Below are positions 16,676 through 24,892 of a stretch of 64,000 bases of DNA, in pieces. A model generated the notes under the pieces. It was not told the origin of the DNA. It saw nothing but the letters and a program-made list of their open reading frames with translations, and searched no databases. Origin of the DNA: CAZVYJ01 sp964631565. GTDB lineage: Bacteria > Planctomycetota > Phycisphaerae > SM23-33. The stretch covers positions 26,018 through 90,017 of the forward strand of contig CAZVYJ010000005.1 in NCBI GenBank assembly GCA_964631565.1, given 5' to 3'. Each line of letters begins with the position of its first letter. Positions within the stretch are counted from its first letter, which is position 1. The position numbers and the translations under genes were made by a program.

Positions 16676-16882
16676 ATGAACTGGTCCGATGCAGATGAGA
16701 TCGGCTTTCAACTTTCCGAGCGATTCCCGGAAATCGACCCGCTTTCAATCCGTTTCACCGAGCTGTACCGGATGATTACTGAGCTTGACGGCTTCGATGA
16801 CGATCCCGCCGCATCGACCGAGGCTACCCTTGAAGCAATCCAGATGGCCTGGCTTGGATATTTCCAGGACCAGCAGAAGTAA
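16676..16882 (+). CDS. iscX: IscX-family iron-sulfur assembly accessory protein
   Basis: A 68-residue acidic protein (E. coli IscX/YfhJ, 66 residues) that binds iron and IscS and modulates cluster assembly. It matches the family throughout: NWSDADEIGFQLSERFPEID, then FTELYRMITELDGFDD, ending AWLGYFQ. ATG is preceded by AAGGA. It closes the operon exactly where iscX sits in proteobacterial isc operons. The 61 bases after it face the convergent gene at 16944. Confidence 0.93.
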   Translation: MNWSDADEIGFQLSERFPEIDPLSIRFTELYRMITELDGFDDDPAASTEATLEAIQMAWLGYFQDQQK

Positions 16883-16943
16883 AAAAGTGGGGACATCCAT
16901 CCAGGCAAGCTGTCCTGGCATATTCCGAACTCAGAACTATTTT

Positions 16944-18053
16944 TTACCCGAACAGGCTGCCTGTAGGGGGGGAAGGGACATAATCGTTGTCGAGGAAATA
17001 TCGCACGGCCTGCTCGGTGGAGCGGAAGACTTTGGTGGCTGTTTCCGTGATGAAGGGCGACGGAGCAGCCTTCGGCCTCCATATCACGAACACATCCCGC
17101 GTGGCCTCGTGCGCGTGCTGAAGTTCGCGTTCGACGCCGCTTGAAAGCCCGGGCCGACCGTCTTCAAGCTCCGGCACGAGCGAGATAATCATGTCGGACT
17201 GGTCGATGAGCTTGAAGTCGCGAGCGTAAATCTGACCGTCGATGTCGGCGATGATTTCCAGCAGCTGCGATGTCTCCATGATCGACTTTTCACCGCCCGG
17301 CCCGTACTCGACGGTGCGGTGGCCCTGTTCAGCGGCCTCTATCGCAAGCGTGCAGAGGTGCTTTTCCTCGATATCGGCCGGGTCGAAGCACGTGAAGTGC
17401 CGCTTCATCTCGCGGCGGAAGCATTCGATCTCGGCCAGCAGCTGGGGCGAGCCGTTCACGTGCGACATCGGGAAGCTCAGATACGCCTTTTTGAGATAGC
17501 TGCGGAACATCAGCCTGTAGCAGGTTTCGGCGGTCGTGTCGTCCTCGCCGCGGGCGAGAATATAGAACCGCCCGTGGCCGCGGATAATCTGGCTGAACAG
17601 CTCGGTCGCGAGAATTTCCTCCTCGCGCCAGACCATAAGGTCTTTGAGCGTGTGGTCCACGTGACCGTCGCGGTTGAGCCGGTAATGCACGCGGTCGATG
17701 TTATCCACCAGCGTAATATAGAGGTCGGCGTTGAGCTGGGTCATCTGGTCGAGGTCCAGCGCGTAGAACAACCCGTGCCGCCATCGGAACGTCGCATGGG
17801 TGTTTACGATTATGTTGCCGGCGGTCTGGCTGGTTGCGAGTATGTCTTTGAAGACGCTTCGCCGCAGGCTGTTGAGCCGGGTAAGCGGCAGGTCGAGGAT
17901 TTTGCCCGGCTGGACGTCGGGCGCCTCGGCGTACATCATCTCGCCGACGTTGCAGACGGCCGTTTCATGGTCATGCTCGGCCGCAATCTCCGCCACGCGG
18001 GCGAGGAAGGGTTTCTTGTCCACTCCTACTTGTCCGGTGATAACTGCTCGCAT
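16944..18053 (-). CDS. P-loop kinase-like domain fused to nucleoside 2-deoxyribosyltransferase-like domain
   Basis: A 369-residue protein with two apparent parts. Residues 1-190 begin AVITGQVGVDKKPF, a Walker-A-like loop in which the last Ser/Thr is replaced by Lys, followed by VNTHATFRW; this resembles adenylate-kinase-type P-loop proteins. From about residue 192, AYLSFPMSH opens a Rossmann-like domain. Its C-terminal half reads LIDQSDMIISLVPE, then SSGVERELQHAHE and DVFVIWRP, the pattern of nucleoside 2-deoxyribosyltransferases, where the Glu of the G-x-x-x-E stretch is the nucleophile. A role in nucleotide salvage or signalling is inferred, not shown. It is convergent with iscX and divergent from the gene at 18120. 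Confidence 0.6.
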   Translation of the reverse strand: MRAVITGQVGVDKKPFLARVAEIAAEHDHETAVCNVGEMMYAEAPDVQPGKILDLPLTRLNSLRRSVFKDILATSQTAGNIIVNTHATFRWRHGLFYALDLDQMTQLNADLYITLVDNIDRVHYRLNRDGHVDHTLKDLMVWREEEILATELFSQIIRGHGRFYILARGEDDTTAETCYRLMFRSYLKKAYLSFPMSHVNGSPQLLAEIECFRREMKRHFTCFDPADIEEKHLCTLAIEAAEQGHRTVEYGPGGEKSIMETSQLLEIIADIDGQIYARDFKLIDQSDMIISLVPELEDGRPGLSSGVERELQHAHEATRDVFVIWRPKAAPSPFITETATKVFRSTEQAVRYFLDNDYVPSPPTGSLFG

Positions 18054-18119
18054 TGCGACACTGTATCGCCGCGAGGTCGACGAATCAATCTTGCAGCGGC
18101 GAAAGGTGTGTTATGGACA

Positions 18120-18587
18120 ATGCGGCAGGAGGTGCGTAAGCTGATCGGCGAAATGGAGTTCACCGAAGACATTATTGTCGGCGAGTCGCATTACGCAGGC
18201 GAAAACGACGACCGGCTGTTGGCGGAGATGGCGGCCGGCCATGTTGATGAATTGTCCGTCGTCGGCCGGCTGCCGCGAAAATCCATACAAGTCCCGATTG
18301 TCGAACTCGCAGGGGACGAAGATCCCGAATGCTGCTGCAATATCGACCCCTCCGATTCGCCCGAGCCTGACGTGTTTGAAACGACAACCGAGCGCGATGC
18401 GATGTTTGCCATGCCCGAAACAGATTCCGAGCCGGACAGTCGGCCGGAATCGCCCGCGCCGATGGAACGGGCAATTGTTGAACCGACCGGTGAAAGCGGC
18501 GACGCGGCTTCGATATTGGCTCAGTTATGCTGGGCTGCAGGCGGCTGCGGGGCGGGCGGACTTCTGTACTGGCTGCTGCTTGCGTGA
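18120..18587 (+). CDS. Hypothetical acidic protein with C-terminal membrane anchor
   Basis: I do not recognise this 155-residue product. The first 45 residues look globular (MRQEVRKLIGEMEFTED). The middle is acidic and proline-rich with a CCC cluster (DPECCCNIDP). The last 23 residues are hydrophobic (ILAQLCWAAGG then LLYWLLLA), which suggests a tail-anchored membrane protein. ATG 18120 is preferred over GTG 18108 on start type; AAAGG lies at 18102-18106. The same frame stays open far upstream, antisense to the neighbouring gene, so the start and even expression need proof. Confidence 0.45.
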   Translation: MRQEVRKLIGEMEFTEDIIVGESHYAGENDDRLLAEMAAGHVDELSVVGRLPRKSIQVPIVELAGDEDPECCCNIDPSDSPEPDVFETTTERDAMFAMPETDSEPDSRPESPAPMERAIVEPTGESGDAASILAQLCWAAGGCGAGGLLYWLLLA

Positions 18588-18593
18588 AGGCGG

Positions 18594-18971
18594 TTATTTG
18601 GCGGCAAGCTGCTTTTTCAGGGCCTCGATTTCCTTTTTCAGCAGTTCATTTTCATCTTGCGCCTCTTTCAGCTGCTTCTTCATCTCGTCACGCTCTATTG
18701 GCGCCCTTGCAAGAGTGGCGATTGTGTCCTTGTGCTGCGCGACGGTGAACTCCAGGTCGTTTACTTTTTTCTGCAGATACTCGGACCTGTTTATGATTTC
18801 CTGGTTTTTCGCCTCCAGCATCGCCTTTTCCGTTTCCAGCGCCTGAACCTGCTCGCGGAGCAGTTCTATCTGGTGCGCCTGGGACGGCTGAAGGTCTGTC
18901 TGCGTGGTTGCGGCAGGGCGGCAGCCGCCCGCCGCCACAAGCATGGAGATTGCGATGAATACCCGTTTCAT
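18594..18971 (-). CDS. Putative coiled-coil lipoprotein
   Basis: A 125-residue protein beginning MKRVFIAISMLVAAGGC, a type II signal peptide with a somewhat weak lipobox (AGGC). The rest is almost entirely heptad-like helix (LREQVQALETEKAMLEAK through KKEIEALKKQLAAK). It would sit in the periplasm anchored by lipid and form a coiled coil. In-frame codons upstream of this ATG run through a repeat hairpin, so the later start is chosen. Function is unknown. Confidence 0.65.
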   Translation of the reverse strand: MKRVFIAISMLVAAGGCRPAATTQTDLQPSQAHQIELLREQVQALETEKAMLEAKNQEIINRSEYLQKKVNDLEFTVAQHKDTIATLARAPIERDEMKKQLKEAQDENELLKKEIEALKKQLAAK

Positions 18972-19014
18972 GGCTGATATTCTAAACAACGTCGGCCCGC
19001 TTTGCCAGAGGTTA

Positions 19015-19035
19015 AGCTGCCCCTGAGGGGCAGCT
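19015..19035. repeat. Perfect hairpin with CCCCTGAGGGG apex
   Basis: AGCTGCCCC and GGGGCAGCT pair perfectly around a TGA loop. The same CCC-TGA-GGG apex occurs in the hairpins at 39579-39609 and 54017-54037 with unrelated lower stems. The 269-base region 18972-19240 also holds GAGAAAGTAGAAAG and CTACTATCTACTATC words, and no gene was seen in it. Confidence 0.55.
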
Positions 19036-19240
19036 AGAGCAGGAGAAAGTAGAAAGTTGAAACATCGCATTGTTCTGCAATTAGCGTCAATACTGCTCTC
19101 CTGCGGTCTACTATCTACTATCTGCTTTCTGTTTTCAAAAAGACCATTCAAACGTCCACAAAAATTATTGCGGACAACTTGGCATTAATGGCGGCACAAC
19201 TCCTGAAGGGTCATGCCTCTGAATATGAAATACCGTAGTT

Positions 19241-20341
19241 TTACTTGCCGCTGAGAGCCTTCTGTATTATTTCCTCGAGATTGCTCTCGGCGTTATCGGA
19301 AATAACATTTCCGTCCTTGCCGACGACCCAGACGTTGGGTATCGAGCTGATGCCGTATTTTTGGGCGGTCGGGTCCTGAGGCTGGCCGGCGTAGGTCATA
19401 ATCCAGGGCAGCTCGGCTGTCTTGAGGTATTCGTCGAGCGCTTCGCGCGTGTGGTCGAGGCTTATGCCTATGAAGACCACGTCCTGCTGGCTGTACTTTG
19501 CGTACAGTTCCTTCATGTGAGGCATCAGGTCGCGGCAGGGGCCGCACCAGCTCGCCCAGAAATCTATTACGACGACCTTTCCCTTGAATTCGTCCGGCAG
19601 CTTGATTTTCACGCCGTCGAGCCTGACGAGTTCGGTTTCGAACGGTTTGCCTATGTCGGGGTGGCGGCCGTTCTGTCTGACGAAACTGTGCACGTCCGGA
19701 TCGTCGATGAAATTTTTCACGAGCGTATCGAGAATCTTGTTCAGCAGCCTGGTCTGTTTTTTATCCCTGGCGAGCATGGCTCCGTAGATGTTCGCGTAAG
19801 GCTCGACCTTGCTCTTTTCGTACCGCTTGATGTACAGCTGTATTTCCCTGGAGATTTCCGTCGGCAGGGCGTTTGATATTTTGTCCTGCGTGACGAAGAA
19901 GTCGGCCCGCAGCTTCTGCTCGTTCTCGATTTTCATCGAGAGAATCCGCTTTGAAATGTCCACCACCTGGCTCATGTAGGAGTCATCCGCCTTTGTGCCG
20001 AGGAAATGGGCCGCCTGGAGCATGCGGGTTCTGACTTCGAGAAGATTGGACGCGTTGGGATAGTCTTTTTCCGCCTGGGCGCCGATTTCGAGCACTTTTT
20101 TCATTCTGGGCACGAGCTGCTTTATCCACTCGGCTTCGCTGCTGACGGGCTTGAGGTTCGCATTCACCGTTTCGTCCATTTTCTTGAGAATTTCGCCCGG
20201 GACGTCGTCGGGGTTTTCCACGGTCGGATTTTCGACAGCGGGGTTATCTGCCGGCTGGGCGACGCCGGGCCGGGGCTGCATCAGCAGCATGCCTGCCGCA
20301 AGCAGAGCGGCAAAAACCGCTATATATAATCTTTTCGTCAT
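19241..20341 (-). CDS. Exported TlpA-like thioredoxin-fold protein
   Basis: A 366-residue exported protein. It has an N-terminal signal peptide (KRLYIAVFAALLAAGMLL), a helical region of about 190 residues, and a TlpA/ResA-type thioredoxin domain. That domain carries the redox pair in FWASWCGPC and the cis-Pro loop in SIPNVWVV. It would reduce or remodel disulfides outside the cytoplasm. ATG 20341 follows AAAGGA and gives the best signal peptide. No cytochrome-maturation genes are nearby, so the client is unknown. Confidence 0.85.
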   Translation of the reverse strand: MTKRLYIAVFAALLAAGMLLMQPRPGVAQPADNPAVENPTVENPDDVPGEILKKMDETVNANLKPVSSEAEWIKQLVPRMKKVLEIGAQAEKDYPNASNLLEVRTRMLQAAHFLGTKADDSYMSQVVDISKRILSMKIENEQKLRADFFVTQDKISNALPTEISREIQLYIKRYEKSKVEPYANIYGAMLARDKKQTRLLNKILDTLVKNFIDDPDVHSFVRQNGRHPDIGKPFETELVRLDGVKIKLPDEFKGKVVVIDFWASWCGPCRDLMPHMKELYAKYSQQDVVFIGISLDHTREALDEYLKTAELPWIMTYAGQPQDPTAQKYGISSIPNVWVVGKDGNVISDNAESNLEEIIQKALSGK

Positions 20342-20474
20342 TGTTGTATCCTTTCTCAACATTTCGGACACCCACGGCGGCCGGATGTTGTTCTTTTATC
20401 GTTTTTCAGGCCGGTTTTCCATAGAGGCGACCCGCGGCGTCTGTTTTTCATGCTGCGGGAAGTCCGCGACCATC

Positions 20475-21956
20475 TTATTGCTGCGCCCGGCTCCGCTCTG
20501 CTGCCGGGTGCTGTCGGGTTTTGCCCCGTTTTTTCCATAAATATTTCAGGGATCCGCCGATTACCTGCCCCATCTGTCTGATGTTGGCGCTGCTGCTGAA
20601 GATGAACCGGCCCTGCCGCCAAAGGTTGCTCGGACGGACGTAGAACTTCCTTATGAACTGTTTCTGCTTGGCCAGGAGCAGTTCCGGCGTCAGGCCTTTG
20701 GGCACGAAGACGGGTTTCCAGTAGTTGAACTCGTTCCAGTCCGAGACGTCCAGCGTGCCGTACTGTTTGGCGTTGGCATACTGCTCGGTTCCGGGCATCG
20801 GCGTGTTGATTGTCACGACGACGTGGTTGAGCGGTATGCGGCAGGCGAACGAGATTGTTTCGTTTATCGTCTGCTCGGTCTCCATCGGATGGCCGATTAT
20901 GAAAAAGCCCTTTGTGACGATGCCGAGTTTGTCGCATATCCTGACGACGCGTTCGACGTCGGCCAGGCGGATCTTCTTTTTGATTACTTTCAGTATGTCT
21001 TCGTTGCCGCTTTCGATGCCGAAACCGATGTACCAGCAGCCGTTGTCGCGCATGTAGGTAAGCAGCTTTTCGTCCACGGTGTTGACTCGCGACATGCAGC
21101 TCCACGGAAATTGCAGCCCGCGTGCGCGTGCGATGTCGAAAATCTCGTAGATACGCTTCGGCTTGACCGTAAACGTGTCGTCGACGAACGAAATTTCCCT
21201 GACGCCGTACTTGCGAATGAGCATCTCGATTTCATCGACGACGCTTTCGGCGCTTCGCATTCTGCACCGCCGCCCGAACGTGGTGTTTTCGCAGAACGTG
21301 CAGTCGTTGGGGCAGCCTCGGGCCGTGATTATATTGGCCACCGGACGCCGCCTGTAGTTGAGAGGCGGCGGCGAGTAAAGCTGCATGTCGGGAATCATGT
21401 CGTATGCCGGAAACGGCAGCGTGTCCAGGTCCGCGATGTATTCCCGCGGCGGATTGACCACGACCTCGCCGTTGCGGCGATATGTCAGGCCGGCTACGCC
21501 AGCCGGGTCGCCGTTCTGCTCTATTACGTCCAGCAGCTCGGCCAGCGTGAGTTCGCCTTCGTTCCGTACGGCGTAATCGAAGGCGTCGAACTGGAGCGGG
21601 TGGGCCGGCTGCGTGGATACATGAGGCCCGCCGATTATGACGATTGTTCCGGGCCTGGCCGCCTTGACCGCGCTGGCCAGTTCCAGCGCCCTGTGAAATG
21701 CGACCGTCGTCGAGGATATGCCGAGTATGTCGAAATCGCCCTCGGCCATCATCCTGATGATGTCTTCATACGTGGCGTTGGTGGCTTCGGCGTCGATCGC
21801 CTTGCATCGCCAGCCGCGATCACGCACGAAGGCCGCCAGGTAGTACAGGCCCAGCGGTATCTGGCTGCCGCCAAATACGCCAAGGTCGCTGCCGTAACGC
21901 TCCATCTTGCTGATGGGCGGATATGCCAGAAGTATGCCGTGTTTCCGTTCTGCCAT
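20475..21956 (-). CDS. Cobalamin-binding radical SAM protein
   Basis: A 493-residue class B radical SAM enzyme. Residues 1-140 form a B12-binding Rossmann domain (GILLAYPPISK, PLGLYYLAAFVRDRG, IIGGPHVS). The radical SAM barrel has the 4Fe-4S motif ARGCPNDCTFC and later GFGIESGNEDILK. These enzymes often methylate unreactive carbons or tailor lipids and glycans. Next to polyprenyl-linked glycosyltransferases, envelope lipid modification is a reasonable guess. ATG giving MAERKHG has AGGAAAAGG upstream. Confidence 0.85.
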   Translation of the reverse strand: MAERKHGILLAYPPISKMERYGSDLGVFGGSQIPLGLYYLAAFVRDRGWRCKAIDAEATNATYEDIIRMMAEGDFDILGISSTTVAFHRALELASAVKAARPGTIVIIGGPHVSTQPAHPLQFDAFDYAVRNEGELTLAELLDVIEQNGDPAGVAGLTYRRNGEVVVNPPREYIADLDTLPFPAYDMIPDMQLYSPPPLNYRRRPVANIITARGCPNDCTFCENTTFGRRCRMRSAESVVDEIEMLIRKYGVREISFVDDTFTVKPKRIYEIFDIARARGLQFPWSCMSRVNTVDEKLLTYMRDNGCWYIGFGIESGNEDILKVIKKKIRLADVERVVRICDKLGIVTKGFFIIGHPMETEQTINETISFACRIPLNHVVVTINTPMPGTEQYANAKQYGTLDVSDWNEFNYWKPVFVPKGLTPELLLAKQKQFIRKFYVRPSNLWRQGRFIFSSSANIRQMGQVIGGSLKYLWKKRGKTRQHPAAERSRAQQ

Positions 21957-22049
21957 TATGCCTTTTCCTGAACAAACTAAAAAAGGGCGGCGTCGTGCAA
22001 ATATCACCCTTAGGGGAATTATATAGAATTAGACCGCTGCAGGCCAGTT

Positions 22050-23120
22050 TTATGCCGCGACGGCAGGAGCGGGGCGCCGCGTAAACACAAAGTCTCTCTG
22101 GATCAGGAAATTCAGGATGAACAGGACGGTTTCAGCCAGCAGCTTGGCTGTAATCGGATTGAAGTCAGCCATCGAGACCATCAGCAGGATAAGCCCGTAG
22201 CTGGCGGCGCCGGAACACACAACCAGGATGAGGTATTTCGGCAGGGCGTATTTGTTCGGCGCGGTGCTGTGGAATACGACCTTTTTGTTCGCCAGGTAGT
22301 TGAAGGTCGTCCCGCCGATTCTTCCGGCAATCTGCGAGCCGAGAATGTCGGGCCAGAGAATGAACGTCACGGCGAAGATTGCGTTGTCGATTAAGGCCGA
22401 CAGTATCGAAACAATCAGGAATCGCAGCAGCAGGAAGTAAATCCGCATGGAGTCCATGATGGGGTTGAAATGCGACGACTGGTTGTTGTCGATGTATATG
22501 GTTTCGATGCCCGTTTCCACGATTCTGATCCGCTCGTACTTGCAGAGCAGCAGCATGTCGAGTTCGAACTCGTATCCGGCCGACCTGAGCTTCAGCAGCC
22601 TCGGAATCATGCGGGTCGGGATTCCGCGCAGGCCCGTCTGCGTGTCGGAAATTTTTTGTCCCACGACGGTTTTCATCGTCAGGCACGTTAGCCTGTTGCC
22701 GAAGCGGCTTCGCAGCGGCACGTTTCCACTGAACGCTCTCGAGCCTAGAACGAGGCAATCCCGGTTTTGACGCAGCGTGTCGGCCACTTTCAGGATGTCG
22801 CCCGTTCGGTGCTGCCCGTCGGCGTCAGCCGTTATCGCGCCGACGCATCCGTCGAAAGTGCACGCGCCGTAGTTCAGCCCCGTCTTTATCGCCATTCCCT
22901 TGCCGAGATTGGTGAAATGCCGGAGGACATGTGCGCCTTTAATTTGTCCGATTTCGTCGAAAATGGGGCGACAGCGGGCGTCGCTGCCGTCGTCGACGAC
23001 AACCACGCCGCATATGCCATCGGCCTGCGCGAGTCGCCTGACTATCCCAGACAGAACCTTGTCAGGCTGGTACGCCGGAATCAATACGAAAACAGATTGT
23101 GCGCTTGAATGGTCGTTCAT
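22050..23120 (-). CDS. Family 2 glycosyltransferase fused to GtrA-like membrane domain
   Basis: A 356-residue fusion. Residues 10-230 are a GT2 polyprenyl-phosphate sugar transferase domain (VFVLIPAYQPDK, VVVVDDGSDA, ITADADGQH, DTQTGLRGIP). From about residue 235 there are four hydrophobic helices of the GtrA/DPMS family, with LIDNAIFAV and FNYLANKKVVF. It probably makes and helps flip a polyprenyl-phosphate sugar at the inner membrane. Neither candidate ATG (23120, or 23186 in frame) has a clear ribosome site; 23120 is chosen by family alignment. Confidence 0.86.
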   Translation of the reverse strand: MNDHSSAQSVFVLIPAYQPDKVLSGIVRRLAQADGICGVVVVDDGSDARCRPIFDEIGQIKGAHVLRHFTNLGKGMAIKTGLNYGACTFDGCVGAITADADGQHRTGDILKVADTLRQNRDCLVLGSRAFSGNVPLRSRFGNRLTCLTMKTVVGQKISDTQTGLRGIPTRMIPRLLKLRSAGYEFELDMLLLCKYERIRIVETGIETIYIDNNQSSHFNPIMDSMRIYFLLLRFLIVSILSALIDNAIFAVTFILWPDILGSQIAGRIGGTTFNYLANKKVVFHSTAPNKYALPKYLILVVCSGAASYGLILLMVSMADFNPITAKLLAETVLFILNFLIQRDFVFTRRPAPAVAA

Positions 23121-23248
23121 ACAGGCAAGACTGTCCGGCCCGTTCAGTTCCCGCGAAGAATCCAACCTCTTTCTTGTGCGAGACATCCGTTAGGGTACAA
23201 TGCTCAGAACCATATATGTAGCCGATAGACTATCAAGACCGCGTCAGA

Positions 23249-24892
23249 ATGCAAGTGATCGCTCGAATGAACGCAAATCCGGAATCGAATTGCGCCGAAT
23301 GCACCGTGGATATGTCCGTCCTGGCGAATCTGCCGATGACGCGACGCAGAATGATATTCGCCTGGTCCGCGATAACGCTGCTTTACCTGGCCGGCGTTAC
23401 ATGGTGCTGGTGGCCGACGCCGGACAGCGCACTTTATCTTTCCCTCGGGCGGTCGCTGGCCGAGGGGAATGGATATGTATTCAACGGCGAGGTTTCCAAT
23501 ACCGTGACGCCGGGGCTGCCCGCAGCCCTTGCCGGCATACGGCTGTGCTTCGGCGATACCATGCTGGCGGCGAATCTGTTCGTGGCTTTATGCGGGCTGG
23601 CCGCAATCGCCATGGCTTATTGCGTCGTCGTGAATCTGGCGGACAGGCACACCGCGCTGGCGGTCGCGGCATGCCTGGCCTGCTCCTACACGTTTTATCT
23701 TTCATCGCATCTCGTGCTGACAGAAGCGCCGACGACGATGCTGGTCGCCATGTTCCTGTACTGTCACGTTACTCGCGGAAAGCGGCCCGCCTGGCTGACG
23801 CTGTGCATGCTGGTTCTTCTTGCGGCGGCGTGCGCGCTGGTTCGCGCGCCCTCGCTGGGGCTGCTGTTCATTGCAGCAATCGGCATGCTGCTGGACCGTG
23901 CAGCCGAGCCTTCGTTTCGCAGGCGGGCGATTTCGGCTGCGGCGGTGACGCTGGCGGTGGCGGCGATGGTCGTCGGCCTTTACATTGTCGCGACGGCTGT
24001 CTCTCCGGAGACGCCCCTGTATGTCAAAACCTCGACCGATTCGTCCTACGGCGGCGCGGACATCGCGGAGCGGCTGTGGCGAACCGTGCCGGGCATGTTC
24101 CTGTGGTTCCCCGAAGCGATGATGGAAATGTTCACCGGCCAGAGCGGCGGCTTGCTGACGGCGATTATCGGCCTGCCGATGCTTGCGATGATGGCGGCAG
24201 GGGCGTGGCGGCGGTGGCGGGCAGGCAGCAGGCTTGTGCCGCTGCTGGCGATTCTGTTTCCATTTGGAACGTCGCTGCTGCTCGGCAACTGGGCGCTGCG
24301 GCCGAGATACCTTATGCCGATACAGTTTCTGCTGCTGCTCCTGTGCATGGAGGGGCTTCTTGCAGCGGCAGCGGCCGTCTGCAGGCGTTTTCGGAAAATA
24401 TTATCGCCGCAACTCGCCCGGCGGGTGCTCGAGGTGTTCGTAATCCTGGTTATCGCGTTTAACATTCCCCGTGTTGCGAAAATAAGTTTCGGCCACGGCT
24501 ACTGGGCGGTTTCGGGCCGTTTTTATGAAAAAGTAAGAGGCGGCGACTTTGTGGACATCCCGGCGGTGAAGGAGTTTTTCGCCAACCGCCCGGTTGGCGA
24601 CATTGTCATAGCCGCTCCAGCCGACTGCCGCGCGATATTCCACTATCTCAGCAGGCAGAAGGTAGTGGCGTTTCCGACTGAAACCATCGACGGCGATCGG
24701 ACAGTCGGCGACGCGGAGGCCATTGTGAAGTTCGTCGATTCGCACAATGACATCGACCTTATCGTGCTGGACTGGGACGGCGGGTCGCAGGAGTTCCGCA
24801 GCCGCCTGAAAAAACTCGTCGATGCGGACGCCAATTTCGAAAACATACGGGAAATGAAGCAGTATCAGATTTACCGTCGCCGCCGCAACTGA
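23249..24892 (+). CDS. Membrane glycosyltransferase, GT39/GT83 (ArnT/PMT-like)
   Basis: A 547-residue integral membrane protein with about ten helices. The first periplasmic loop (WWPTPDSALYLSLGRSLAEG) carries an acidic motif of the type that coordinates metal in ArnT- and PMT-like C-class enzymes. A soluble C-terminal domain follows residue 420. It would transfer a sugar from a polyprenyl-phosphate donor, which the GT2 enzymes on either side could supply. Its last 22 bases overlap the convergent GT2 gene. The acceptor is unknown. Confidence 0.75.
   Translation: MQVIARMNANPESNCAECTVDMSVLANLPMTRRRMIFAWSAITLLYLAGVTWCWWPTPDSALYLSLGRSLAEGNGYVFNGEVSNTVTPGLPAALAGIRLCFGDTMLAANLFVALCGLAAIAMAYCVVVNLADRHTALAVAACLACSYTFYLSSHLVLTEAPTTMLVAMFLYCHVTRGKRPAWLTLCMLVLLAAACALVRAPSLGLLFIAAIGMLLDRAAEPSFRRRAISAAAVTLAVAAMVVGLYIVATAVSPETPLYVKTSTDSSYGGADIAERLWRTVPGMFLWFPEAMMEMFTGQSGGLLTAIIGLPMLAMMAAGAWRRWRAGSRLVPLLAILFPFGTSLLLGNWALRPRYLMPIQFLLLLLCMEGLLAAAAAVCRRFRKILSPQLARRVLEVFVILVIAFNIPRVAKISFGHGYWAVSGRFYEKVRGGDFVDIPAVKEFFANRPVGDIVIAAPADCRAIFHYLSRQKVVAFPTETIDGDRTVGDAEAIVKFVDSHNDIDLIVLDWDGGSQEFRSRLKKLVDADANFENIREMKQYQIYRRRRN

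Noticed and set aside
17319..18107. Long upstream extension of the frame that contains the 18120 gene
   Set aside because: It runs antisense through the P-loop/NDT gene, with Arg/Ala/Val-rich composition typical of a shadow. Only the part from about 18108-18120 is credible.
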